Assembly (NCBI GenBank): GCA_020849105.1
Contig: JADLGW010000012.1
Coordinates: 62,001 to 126,000, forward strand
Length of the DNA stretch: 64,000 nt
Direction of reading: 5' to 3'
DNA from: Phycisphaerales bacterium
GTDB lineage: Bacteria; Planctomycetota; Phycisphaerae; Phycisphaerales; UBA1924
Numbering within the stretch: the stretch's first letter is position 1; each line of letters begins with the position of its first letter. Under the pieces are notes generated by a model. It saw only the letters and a list, made by a program, of their open reading frames with translations. It did not search any database and had not been told where the DNA came from. Positions 16,418 through 24,273 of the stretch are shown piece by piece. Position numbers and translations under genes: made by a program.

Positions 16418-17557
16418 TTACACCTTCTCCGTCACGGCCTTGCCCAGCACGCCGCTGGGGCGAACCAGGAGGACCAGGATGAGGGCCCCGAAGACGAAGA
16501 TGTCTCGCAGCGATGCGCCCTCGGGCACATACTGGACGGCGAAGAACTCCAGCAGCCCGATCAGCAGCCCGCCGAGCATCGCCCCGCGGATGTTCCCGAT
16601 CCCGCCGATCACCGCCGCCACAAACGCCTTCAGACCCAGCAGCACCCAGCCCGCGGCCGCCGTCTGGTTGAGCCCCGGGTACTTCTGCCCGTACAGGAAC
16701 CCGGCGGCGGCGGCGAGCACGGACCCGAGCACGAAGGTGAACGAGATCACCTTGTCGACATCGACACCCATGAGAGCGGCGTTGGTGGGGCTGAAACTCA
16801 CGGCCCGCATCGCCCGCCCCATCTTGGTGCGGAACACCAGCCAGTCCAGCAGGACCATCAGGACCAGGGCCGTCGCCACCACCATCACATCCACCAGGCG
16901 CACCGGGACGTGGCCGATCCGGAAGAGCACGGTGTCGGGAACAAGCGTCGGCATCCGGTCCGGGCGGGTGCCGAACATCCACTCGAGTTGCCCCAGGTTC
17001 TGCAGGAGGAGGGACACCCCGATTGCGGTGATCAGGACGTTGAGGCGCGGGGCGCTGCGCAGGGGCTTGTAGGCCAGGCGTTCCAGGCAGAAGCCAACGA
17101 GCCCGCAGGTCGACATCGCCAGGACCAGGATCATCCCGCCCGCGATAGTGTGGGACCCGCCGGCGACGACGCCGCGCGTCGCGACGAGCAGCAGGAGCGT
17201 TCCCCAGCCGACCACCGAGACGCCCGCCAGGGGCCAGGTGAGGCGGGTCGCCGGCGGTCGCCCCGCGCCGAGGCGTGGACGAAGAACGAACTCGTACAGG
17301 GCGGCCGCCAGAGCGCCGGCGGAGACCGCCCCGAGCAGCCAAACCAGCCACGCCGGCACCGCCGTCTGATCGCCCACGCTCAGCCCGACCGCCCCGGCCG
17401 CGGCGAACGACACCCAGGCCCCGAGCACGAACACGTCTCCGTGGGCGAAGTTGATGAACTGCAGGATGCCGTAGACCATGGTGTAGCCGAGCGCGATGAG
17501 CGCGTAGAGGCTCCCGACGGCCACACCATCCATCAAGGTCTGAAGAAACCGGTCCAA
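16418..17557 (-). CDS. livH: Branched-chain amino acid-type ABC transporter permease LivH
   Basis: 379 residues against about 290-310 for the family. Opening GSLYALIALGYTMVYGILQFINFAHGDVF is classic LivH, as is LNVLITAIGVSLLLQNL. The extra ~75 residues (about 75-150) form two additional helices between FVLRPRLG and CLERLAYKPLRS; this looks like an inserted hairpin with a repeated 'xLRP' element. The start is TTG (17555-17557), with TATAGT eight bases upstream (17566-17571), so a downstream promoter may express livHMGF independently of the binding protein. ATG at codon 9 is the alternative. Confidence 0.9.
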   Translation of the reverse strand: MDRFLQTLMDGVAVGSLYALIALGYTMVYGILQFINFAHGDVFVLGAWVSFAAAGAVGLSVGDQTAVPAWLVWLLGAVSAGALAAALYEFVLRPRLGAGRPPATRLTWPLAGVSVVGWGTLLLLVATRGVVAGGSHTIAGGMILVLAMSTCGLVGFCLERLAYKPLRSAPRLNVLITAIGVSLLLQNLGQLEWMFGTRPDRMPTLVPDTVLFRIGHVPVRLVDVMVVATALVLMVLLDWLVFRTKMGRAMRAVSFSPTNAALMGVDVDKVISFTFVLGSVLAAAAGFLYGQKYPGLNQTAAAGWVLLGLKAFVAAVIGGIGNIRGAMLGGLLIGLLEFFAVQYVPEGASLRDIFVFGALILVLLVRPSGVLGKAVTEKV

Positions 17558-17572
17558 GGGGCAGGACTATAC

Positions 17573-17609
17573 AAGAAAGGGCCCGCGCAGTTGTCGCGCA
17601 CGGGCCCCA
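17573..17609 (-). terminator. Hairpin between binding-protein gene and livH
   Basis: On the minus strand GGGGCCCGTGCGCG and CGCGGGCCC form a GC-rich stem with a small bulge, followed by TTTCTTG. It lies just after the binding-protein stop and before livH. Such partial terminators commonly make the periplasmic protein more abundant than the membrane parts; that role is inferred. Confidence 0.75.
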
Positions 17610-17630
17610 AACACGCCGGGATTGAGGGGC

Positions 17631-18920
17631 TTACTTCTTGGCGCTCGGGTCCACGGCGGCCGCAAAGACCGGCTTGCCGTTGGTCATCTGTACGATCACG
17701 ACGCCCTTCTGGGCGTTGTGGTCCTTGTCGATCGTGATGTTGCCGGTGACGCCGTGGAAGTCCTTGGTCTGGGCGATCGCCTGGGCAAGGTCCTTGCCAC
17801 TCAGGCTCGGGGCCCGCTTCATGGCGTCGAACAGGACCATCATGGCGTCGTACCCCAGTCCGCCCAGGGCGTCCGGGGTCTGGCCGTCGTAGGCGGCCCT
17901 GTACTTGGAGACGAACTCCGTCATGTTCGGCTGGTCCGGGGCCGAGTGGTTTGAGTAGTAACTCCCCTCGATCGCCGCCCCGCCGATCGCCCCCAACTGG
18001 GACGAGTCCCACCCGTCACCGCCGATCAGCGGGACGGTGATACCCAGTTTGCGGGCCTGGATCGCGATGTTGCCGCCCTCGGTGTAGTACCCGGGGACAA
18101 AGATGATCTCGGGGCTCGCGGCCTTGATGGTGGTCAGTTGGGCGGAGAAATCGGCGTCGCCGCCGCTGTACGCCTGGTCCGCGACAACGGTCCCGCCCGC
18201 CGCCGTGAACGCCTTGGTGAAGTCGTCCCGCAAGCCCTTCGAGTACGCCTGCGTCTGGTCGTACAGGATCGCCGCCTTCGTCAGTTTCAGGTTGTCCGTG
18301 ATGAACTGGCTGATGGCGGCGGCCTGGAAGGGGTCGATGAAGCAGACCCGGAAGACCATTTCCTTGCCACGGGTCACGCTCGGGTTGGTGCTGGATGGGC
18401 TGATCATGGGCACGCCGTACTGCTCGCACACGCTGCCGCCGGCGAGCGAGAGGCTGCTGGCAACCTCGCCCAGCACCGCTACGACGTGATCGCTGGTGAT
18501 GAGCCGGGTGACGGCCGTGCCCGCCTCCTTGGAGTCGCCCTTGTCGTCGTAGGTGATGACCTCGAGTTTCTTGCCGTTGAGTCCGCCCTGGTCGTTGATC
18601 TCCTTGAGGGCCAGGCGGATGCCGTTGTCGGTGGATTGCCCGAACGTGGCCTCTTTGCCGGTCATGGAAGCAAAGTGCCCGACCAGGATCGTGTCGCCGT
18701 GGACCGGCGCTGCTTCGCCGGGCTCACCGCTGGTCAGGGTGGTTCCGGCGGGCGTGTCGCCCCCCGTCGCCGCCGGGGTGTTGGTGCCCAGGTTGGCGGG
18801 TGTACTCGCGGGCGCCGCACCCGAAGTCGCCGGAGGCGTGCTTCCCGACTGGTCGCACCCGGTGAGCACGCCCATTGCAACTGCGGCCACGAACAACGCC
18901 CGGATTCGGCTGACTGGCAT
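17631..18920 (-). CDS. ABC transporter substrate-binding lipoprotein (LivK-like)
   Basis: 429 residues from ATG 18920. Signal peptide with lipobox LTGC (lipid on Cys22), then a ~55-residue Thr/Ala/Pro/Gly-rich linker, then a type 1 periplasmic binding fold: ILVGHFASMTGKEATFGQS, YDDKGDSKEAGTAVTRLI, PMISPSSTNPSVT, and a C-terminal lobe with GLGYDAMMVLFDAMKRA. This is the Leu/Ile/Val-binding family, which also recognises amides, urea and aromatic acids. Long lipid-anchored linker is unusual against free periplasmic LivK and suits an organism with a large periplasm. In-frame GTG 18944 is the alternative start. Promoter TATACT at 18971-18976 gives a leader of roughly 45 bases. Confidence 0.93.
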   Translation of the reverse strand: MPVSRIRALFVAAVAMGVLTGCDQSGSTPPATSGAAPASTPANLGTNTPAATGGDTPAGTTLTSGEPGEAAPVHGDTILVGHFASMTGKEATFGQSTDNGIRLALKEINDQGGLNGKKLEVITYDDKGDSKEAGTAVTRLITSDHVVAVLGEVASSLSLAGGSVCEQYGVPMISPSSTNPSVTRGKEMVFRVCFIDPFQAAAISQFITDNLKLTKAAILYDQTQAYSKGLRDDFTKAFTAAGGTVVADQAYSGGDADFSAQLTTIKAASPEIIFVPGYYTEGGNIAIQARKLGITVPLIGGDGWDSSQLGAIGGAAIEGSYYSNHSAPDQPNMTEFVSKYRAAYDGQTPDALGGLGYDAMMVLFDAMKRAPSLSGKDLAQAIAQTKDFHGVTGNITIDKDHNAQKGVVIVQMTNGKPVFAAAVDPSAKK

Positions 18921-18970
18921 GAGGAGATCCCCTGAGGGTGGCACGGGCGACGACCCGGCTGATCGGTCGG

Positions 18971-18996
18971 AGTATACACCCGCCCGGCCCTACCAT
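18971..18996. promoter_or_regulatory. Divergent promoters: binding-protein gene and 19005 gene
   Basis: TATACT on the minus strand (18971-18976) is a consensus -10 for the liv operon, leaving a leader of about 45 bases. TACCAT on the plus strand (18991-18996) lies eight bases before the ATG at 19005, predicting a leaderless message for that gene. Confidence 0.6.
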
Positions 18997-19004
18997 GACC
19001 CCCG

Positions 19005-19700
19005 ATGTGGAACACGGACGTTCTGATCGACACCGCGGCCGCAGCCCTGCGCCGGGAGTCCGCACGGCTGCGAGAAGAAGGCGCGGTTCGGGGCCTGGAC
19101 GCCTGCGCGGAAGTCGCCCTCCATGCCCTGCTTGAGAAGGGATTCAGGGACGGCGGGTTTGGGGTCTACCGCGAGCGGCCCTTTCCGGGGCTCGGGGGGG
19201 CTCGCCCGCGACATTCCGAGCGCGAGCGCTGCGATATCGTGCTGACACCGGACCCGGCCGTCGAACTCCTGGACCCTGTGGAGCAACTGCTCGCCCACGA
19301 TGCCGCGGCCCAGACCCTCTTTGCCGGGTCCAACCCCGCTCCGGCGGCGCACGCGGTCGGGCCCTCCGAGGCGTACTGGATCGAGATCAAGACCATCGGC
19401 CAGTTCTGCTTTACCGCGGGCGTCCCCGGCCCCAACCGCGCCTACTCCTCGGAACTTCTGAGCGGCCCGGCCCGTGACATCATCAAGCTCGAATGGGATG
19501 CGGCCGTGCGGTACGCCGGCGCGATGGTCGTCCTCTTCACCGATACCGAGGCGACCGCACGGCACGACCTGGCCATCCTCCTGCACAAGTGCCTGGACCG
19601 TGAACTTCCCGTCTCCGGCCCGTTGGTCCGTTCCTTCCCGATCCCCGACCTGATCGGTAACGGTGCGTGCACCGTCTGCCTCGTTCCGCTCTCCCGCTGA
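19005..19700 (+). CDS. Hypothetical protein, candidate PD-(D/E)XK nuclease fold
   Basis: 231 residues, no named family recognised. Asp77 in RERCDIVLTPD and Glu127-Ile-Lys129 in YWIEIKTIG fit the D...ExK catalytic pattern of restriction-endonuclease-like folds, with an upstream helix containing ACAEVALHALLEKGF and a downstream helix IIKLEWDAAVRYAGAMVVLFT. The spacing of ~50 residues between D and ExK includes an insertion (residues 85-120). No methylase or defence gene is nearby, so a role in DNA or RNA processing is only inferred; non-nuclease members of the fold exist. Leaderless-type -10 TACCAT is eight bases upstream. Confidence 0.6.
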   Translation: MWNTDVLIDTAAAALRRESARLREEGAVRGLDACAEVALHALLEKGFRDGGFGVYRERPFPGLGGARPRHSERERCDIVLTPDPAVELLDPVEQLLAHDAAAQTLFAGSNPAPAAHAVGPSEAYWIEIKTIGQFCFTAGVPGPNRAYSSELLSGPARDIIKLEWDAAVRYAGAMVVLFTDTEATARHDLAILLHKCLDRELPVSGPLVRSFPIPDLIGNGACTVCLVPLSR

Positions 19701-19736
19701 GGGCTTGCGAGCAGCCGATTCGATTCTGCTTCTCGT

Positions 19737-20894
19737 TCACACCTTCGGTCCCAGCATCGCGACTTCTTCGATTGCGCTCGCCGCCAGGGCCGCGGCGTGG
19801 CGGCCCTCGAACTGCGCCAGCACGCGTGACAACTCCTCGCGCTGCTGCTGCCTCTTCTCCGGGTGGTCGATCAGGTCCACCGCCGCCCGGATCAGCGCGT
19901 CCGGCCCGCCGAAGTAGGGGACCAGTTCCGGCACCACCCGCCGGTGCGCGAGCACGTTGGGGAGGGTGAAGAACTTGGTTGCCACAAGCCAGCGCGCCAG
20001 CGCGTTGTACAGCACGCGGCTGGTCTGGTAGAAGATGATCATCGGGCGCAGTTGCTTGGCGATCTGCAGCGACACGGTCCCGCTGACCACCAGCGCCAGT
20101 TCGCACCAGCGGATCACCGCGTCGGTATCGCCGGGCACGATCCTCAGCCCCGCCGGCACCCCGCCGGCGGACGCCGCGGCGATGGACTGCAACCGCTCCG
20201 CTACGGCGGGCTTCGTCGCCGCGACCACCCCCGCGGCCCCTGGGTACCTTGCCCGGAGGGCCCGGAAGGTCTCCAGCAGGAGCGGGAAACTCCTGGAGAA
20301 CTCCGACGGTCGCGACCCCGGCATCAACGCGATCCGCGGTGAACCCTCGCCCAGGGCCGCCGCGCGCCGGTCGAGTTCGGCTGTATCCAGCGGCTCATCG
20401 AACAGGGGATGGCCGACGAAGCGCGCCGGCACCCTTCGCCGCTCGAAGAAACTCTCCTCGAACGGCAGCAGGCACAGCACCAGGTTGGTGCGCCGGCGCA
20501 GTTTGTGGATGCGCCACCGCCCCCACGCCCAGATCTGGGGCGCCACCAGGTGCACGACCCGCACGCCGCGCTCCCGCGCCAGTTTGCAGATCGGAAAGTT
20601 CGCGGCCGGCGAGTCCACCGGGATGTGTACGGTCACCGGGTTGCGGTCCATCCAGGCGGCCACCCGGTCGTTGATCTGGCTGTGCTCGCGGATTTTCTGG
20701 TAGCCCGGCAGGCCCATCACCGCGTCGTCGCCGGTGCGCTCGACCAGCGTGGCCCCCGCCCGCTCCATCTTCGGCCCGCCCCAGGCGTGCATGGGCAGGC
20801 CGGGGTGCCGCCGCCGCAGTTCCGCGATGACGGCCGCGGCGTGCTCATCGCCGCTGGGCTCAAAGGCGGTGAAGAGGAGCGACGGCTGGGACAC
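19737..20894 (-). CDS. lpxB: Lipid-A-disaccharide synthase
   Basis: 385 residues. GT19 family: opening SLLFTAFEPSGDEHAAAVIAEL, then VMGLPGYQKIREH, HIPVDSPAANFPICKLA, VAPQIWAWGRWRIHKLRRRTNLVLCLLPFEESFFE, MPGSRPSEFSRSFPLLLETF, and AKQLRPMIIFYQTSRVLY, all matching LpxB. It joins UDP-2,3-diacylglucosamine to lipid X, so this organism makes lipid A and has an LPS-type outer membrane. Start: GTG 20894 with GGAGG five bases upstream. No other lpx genes in the window. Confidence 0.93.
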   Translation of the reverse strand: MSQPSLLFTAFEPSGDEHAAAVIAELRRRHPGLPMHAWGGPKMERAGATLVERTGDDAVMGLPGYQKIREHSQINDRVAAWMDRNPVTVHIPVDSPAANFPICKLARERGVRVVHLVAPQIWAWGRWRIHKLRRRTNLVLCLLPFEESFFERRRVPARFVGHPLFDEPLDTAELDRRAAALGEGSPRIALMPGSRPSEFSRSFPLLLETFRALRARYPGAAGVVAATKPAVAERLQSIAAASAGGVPAGLRIVPGDTDAVIRWCELALVVSGTVSLQIAKQLRPMIIFYQTSRVLYNALARWLVATKFFTLPNVLAHRRVVPELVPYFGGPDALIRAAVDLIDHPEKRQQQREELSRVLAQFEGRHAAALAASAIEEVAMLGPKV

Positions 20895-20981
20895 ACGGGC
20901 CTCCGGGGACGGGGCGGGTAGCGTAGATCGGGGGGATCGGCCCTACCAGTTTCGTCGGCCGGTCGGCGAGCCGTGGCGGCG

Positions 20982-22652
20982 TTACTTCACCTTCGTCCAC
21001 ACCGTCGCACCCCAGCCGTCATCGCCTGCCAGGGCCGCCGGCCCGACGCAGGGGAACGGTGTGAGTGGGTGGAAGTTCAAGCCTCCGTACCGTCGTTCCA
21101 GCAGACAGGCGGCGTTCTCAAGGGCGCCAAGGATCTCCGGCACGTCGATCCCCAGGGCCCCGGTGTGGGCGACCCGCCAGGCATCCGGCGATCCCACGAG
21201 GGCAAGTTCAAGGAACGAGTCGGCCTTCGGGTCCAGGCGGATGTCACCGTCCGCGGAGAGTGTTTCCGCCAGCCGTCGTTCCAGCCACCTCAGGTACGGC
21301 TCCAGGTTTGGTGTCGGTCTCGGCTCCGCCAGTTGCACCAGCACACCGCCCGGGGCGAGCCAGGGCCACAGGGAACCGAGCAGGGCGGCGCCATCTGGCG
21401 ACGACAGGAGCACGCCGTCGGTCAGGATCAGGTCGAATCGCTCGCCCGGGTGTGGGTCGGCCGCGCGCGGTCCGTCCAGCAGTGCGGCGTGCGCGCGGTG
21501 GACACCCGCGGCCAGCGCCGGGACGGTCTTCGCCATTGCGTGTTCGAGGCCGGCGCGGGAGGGCGCGGCGACGCTGATACCCAGCGCGCGTCTGGGCAGC
21601 ACCCGGATCAGGTGCTGGATGGCCATCGCATCTCGCCGGACCAGGGCGAGCACGCGCAGCGGCCCCGCCGGGGCGTGCTGTGCGGTGAAGCCCAGTGCCT
21701 CGGCCGTGGCCGCGGCGTGCGCCGAGCGTGCCGCGTCCTGGGCCGCCCGCAGCGTGGGGCTGCCGGCCAGAGCGGCGCACACCTGTTCATCCCAGTTCTC
21801 GCCCGGGTCAGCGGGTGCGGGCTCGCGCACCGACCTCCAGCGCGCGATGAGCGCATCGGCGCACGCCAGTTTGGCCCGCACGGCCCCGATCTCCGCCCGT
21901 GCCGCGGCAAGATCCCCGCCCATCAGGTCCGGCCGCCGTTCCATGGCTGCGGACGTGTGCGCAAGGATGGACCGCACCGTCGCGCGGTTGTCTCTGGTCT
22001 TCTGCCCCTCGTGCACGCCCATGCAGGCCACCGGCGCCTCCAGCGTCACGAACCGCGCCCCGCGCTCGAGCAGCGCCAGCCACAACTCGTGGTCCATGCT
22101 GTAGTGGTTGTCCGCGTTCAGTCCGCCGGCAGCGCGGAAGAGCGACAGGCGAAAGAACACCTCCGGCTGCGCCATGCTCCACCCGGCGAACCAGCGGCTT
22201 CGCAGGCGGCACAGCGAACCGAGGCTGATCGGCTCGGGCGGGCGGGGCTGCCAGACGGTGTTCCCGCCCTCATTGACAAAGCGGCATCGCGCCACCAGAA
22301 CGTCCGGCTCCGCTCGCAGAGCGCCGATCACAGCGGTGAGCCCGCCGGGCTCGTACCAGTCGTCGGCGTTGAGCCACGCGCCGAACTCCCCGCGGGCGTG
22401 GGCGAAGCCCTTGTTGATCGCGTCCGACTGGCCGCCATCGGGGGTGCTCTCCCAGTGCGACACCAGTCCCGGATGTGCGGCCGCGTACGCCGCGATGATG
22501 TCGCGGGTACCGTCGGTGCTCCCGCCGTCCATGATGATGTGCTCGACGAGTCCCGGTTCGGCCTGGCTCGCCACCGATTCCAGCCCGCGCGGCAGCCAGC
22601 GAGCGGCGTCGCGGCACGGGGTGACAATCGAGAGCAACGGGCGGTCCGGCAT
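20982..22652 (-). CDS. Family 2 glycosyltransferase with a second C-terminal domain
   Basis: 556 residues. Residues 1-230 are a GT2 (GT-A) domain: LLSIVTPCRDAARWLPRGLESV, MDGGSTDGTRDII, GGQSDAINKGFAHARGEFGAWLNADDWYEPGG (the NADD is the DxD-type nucleotide-sugar site) and MDHELWLALLERGARF. Residues about 350-500 look like a degenerate SAM-methyltransferase or Rossmann domain (RVLALVRRDAMA, FDLILTDGVLLSSPDG, WPWLAPGGVLVQL), without the glycine-rich loop. Probably acts on cell-surface polysaccharide or lipid glycan. The ATG is preceded by TACCGT seven bases upstream (22660-22665). In-frame extension to 22865 overlaps the helicase gene and is unlikely. Confidence 0.85.
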   Translation of the reverse strand: MPDRPLLSIVTPCRDAARWLPRGLESVASQAEPGLVEHIIMDGGSTDGTRDIIAAYAAAHPGLVSHWESTPDGGQSDAINKGFAHARGEFGAWLNADDWYEPGGLTAVIGALRAEPDVLVARCRFVNEGGNTVWQPRPPEPISLGSLCRLRSRWFAGWSMAQPEVFFRLSLFRAAGGLNADNHYSMDHELWLALLERGARFVTLEAPVACMGVHEGQKTRDNRATVRSILAHTSAAMERRPDLMGGDLAAARAEIGAVRAKLACADALIARWRSVREPAPADPGENWDEQVCAALAGSPTLRAAQDAARSAHAAATAEALGFTAQHAPAGPLRVLALVRRDAMAIQHLIRVLPRRALGISVAAPSRAGLEHAMAKTVPALAAGVHRAHAALLDGPRAADPHPGERFDLILTDGVLLSSPDGAALLGSLWPWLAPGGVLVQLAEPRPTPNLEPYLRWLERRLAETLSADGDIRLDPKADSFLELALVGSPDAWRVAHTGALGIDVPEILGALENAACLLERRYGGLNFHPLTPFPCVGPAALAGDDGWGATVWTKVK

Positions 22653-22677
22653 CACCGTGACGGTACCCACCGCCTGT

Positions 22678-24078
22678 TCACCTGGGTCGGCCACCGGCTG
22701 AACGGATGGGCTTGCGCCAGTCGTGCCCGATCCCCGGCCCGCGCCGGTGTTCCGCCGGGGGTGTCGGGCGTGAGGACGTGTGACCCGGGTGCGGCTGGCC
22801 GCCGCCGGGACGGCCGCCGCCGGGACGGGAGCCCCCGCGGGGCCCGGCCTGTCGGCGGTGTCCACCGCCGCGGTGCGGCGGGTGGGCCGGGCGTGGACCC
22901 CGCTCGGGTTCCGGCTTCAGGATCAGCCCCTGGGGGGTCGGGTGGACGTCAATCTTCTTGCCCAGCAGCCGTTCGATTTCGCGGAGCGTGCCGCGTTCTT
23001 CGCCGTCACAGAAGGACACCGCGATGCCGGCCGCGCCGGCGCGGCCGGTGCGGCCGATGCGATGGACGTAGGCCTCGGGCTCGATCGGCAGGTCGAAGTT
23101 GATGACATGGGTGATGTCGTCGACGTCCAGGCCACGGGCCGCGACGTCCGTGGCGACCAGCACACGTGCCCCGCGTGCGTGCGGTCCGTTCCCGCGGAAG
23201 CGTTCCAGGGCGCGCTGGCGCTGCGACTGCGACTTGTTGCCGTGGATGGTGTCCACGACCAGCCCCTCGCGGGCCAGGCGCTTGCCCACGCGGTCCGCCC
23301 CGTGCTTGGTGCGGGTGAACACGAGCACCCGCCCCATGCTGCCTGTCAGGACCAGGTGCTCCAGCAGGTTCTGCTTGTCGTGGCGCCCCACCATGTACAC
23401 GCCCTGCTGAATCGCCGGAACGGCGGACGACACGGCGTCCACGGCCACGCGGGCCGGGTCGCGCAGCATCGACGATGCCAGGTGCGCGATCTCCTTCGGC
23501 ATCGTCGCCGAGAAGAGCAGGGTCTGCCGCTTCGCCGCCGGGGTCGCGGCCGCGATGCGGCGGATGGGATCAATGAACCCCATGTCGAGCATCCGGTCCG
23601 CCTCGTCCAGGACCAGGACCTCAATACCCGACAGATCGCAGACCCGCTGCTCCATCAGGTCCATCAGGCGGCCGGGCGTTGCGACGATGATGTCGACTCC
23701 GCGTCGCAGGGCCCGCACCTGGTGCACCTGGCTGACACCGCCGTAGATGGTGACGTTCTCGAGTGTGAGTTCACGCCCGTACGACGCGAAACTCTGGGCG
23801 ATCTGGACCGCCAGTTCCCGCGTGGGCGAAAGGATGAGGGCGCGGGCCTTGCGCGGGCCGCGCTGCGACTTGTCGGCAGGGGCCTTGGACAGCCGTTCCA
23901 GGATCGGCAGGGCGAACGCGGCTGTTTTCCCGGTGCCCGTCCGGGCGCAGCCCAGGACGTCCCGCCCCGCAAGGATGTGGGGGATGGTCTCGCCCTGGAT
24001 CGGGGTGGGGGTGGTGTACCCCTCCTGGGCAAGGGCGCGCAGAATAGGCGGTGAGAGACGAAGGTCAGAGAACTGCAT
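22678..24078 (-). CDS. DEAD-box RNA helicase (RhlE-like)
   Basis: 466 residues. Q-motif GYTTPTPIQ, motif I ARTGTGKT, Ia SPTRELA, Ib ATPGRLMDL, II LDEADRMLDMGF, III SATM, IV VLVFTRTK, V ATDVAARGLDVDD, VI HRIGRTGR: all helicase motifs are intact. The ~90-residue C-terminal tail is rich in Gly/Arg/Pro/His, a typical RNA-binding tail. RhlE-type enzymes help ribosome assembly and RNA turnover, often in the cold. It has a long leader (about 130 bases to TAGTAT), in contrast with most genes here. Confidence 0.95.
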   Translation of the reverse strand: MQFSDLRLSPPILRALAQEGYTTPTPIQGETIPHILAGRDVLGCARTGTGKTAAFALPILERLSKAPADKSQRGPRKARALILSPTRELAVQIAQSFASYGRELTLENVTIYGGVSQVHQVRALRRGVDIIVATPGRLMDLMEQRVCDLSGIEVLVLDEADRMLDMGFIDPIRRIAAATPAAKRQTLLFSATMPKEIAHLASSMLRDPARVAVDAVSSAVPAIQQGVYMVGRHDKQNLLEHLVLTGSMGRVLVFTRTKHGADRVGKRLAREGLVVDTIHGNKSQSQRQRALERFRGNGPHARGARVLVATDVAARGLDVDDITHVINFDLPIEPEAYVHRIGRTGRAGAAGIAVSFCDGEERGTLREIERLLGKKIDVHPTPQGLILKPEPERGPRPAHPPHRGGGHRRQAGPRGGSRPGGGRPGGGQPHPGHTSSRPTPPAEHRRGPGIGHDWRKPIRSAGGRPR

Positions 24079-24273
24079 GAGCCGGAAGTTCCTCCGTAAG
24101 GCGGATCAGGCCGTACTGGCGTTTGGTGTGGCGGCGCCGTGCGAAGTTGCACGGAGTTTCCGCGGCCAGCAGGACACCCAGTCATCGACCCAGGAGACTA
24201 CCGGCGATCCGGCAATACTAGGCGCGCCAGAGTCAGGGTGTGGCATCGACCGGTCGCACGCGGCTGCGGACCT
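24079..24273 (-). promoter_or_regulatory. Long leader of the DEAD-box helicase gene
   Basis: A TAGTAT -10 on the minus strand (complement of 24217-24222) would give a ~130-base leader. It contains a perfect 6-bp hairpin (CCGTGC/GCACGG, loop of six, 24137-24154) and a small dyad over the ribosome-binding GGAGG (24083-24096). Such leaders on RNA helicases often give cold-shock control; here that is inferred. No gene is seen in these bases. Confidence 0.4.

Noticed and set aside
14873-17737. Plus-strand frame of about 950 codons across the liv genes
   Set aside because: Composition is a His/Arg/Asp/Gln-rich antisense artefact of the LivM/LivH permeases, which are clear on the minus strand.
22653-22865. 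N-terminal extension of the glycosyltransferase gene to 22865
   Set aside because: It overlaps the helicase coding region, is Pro/Ala-rich, and a family-typical start with its own -10 lies at 22652.
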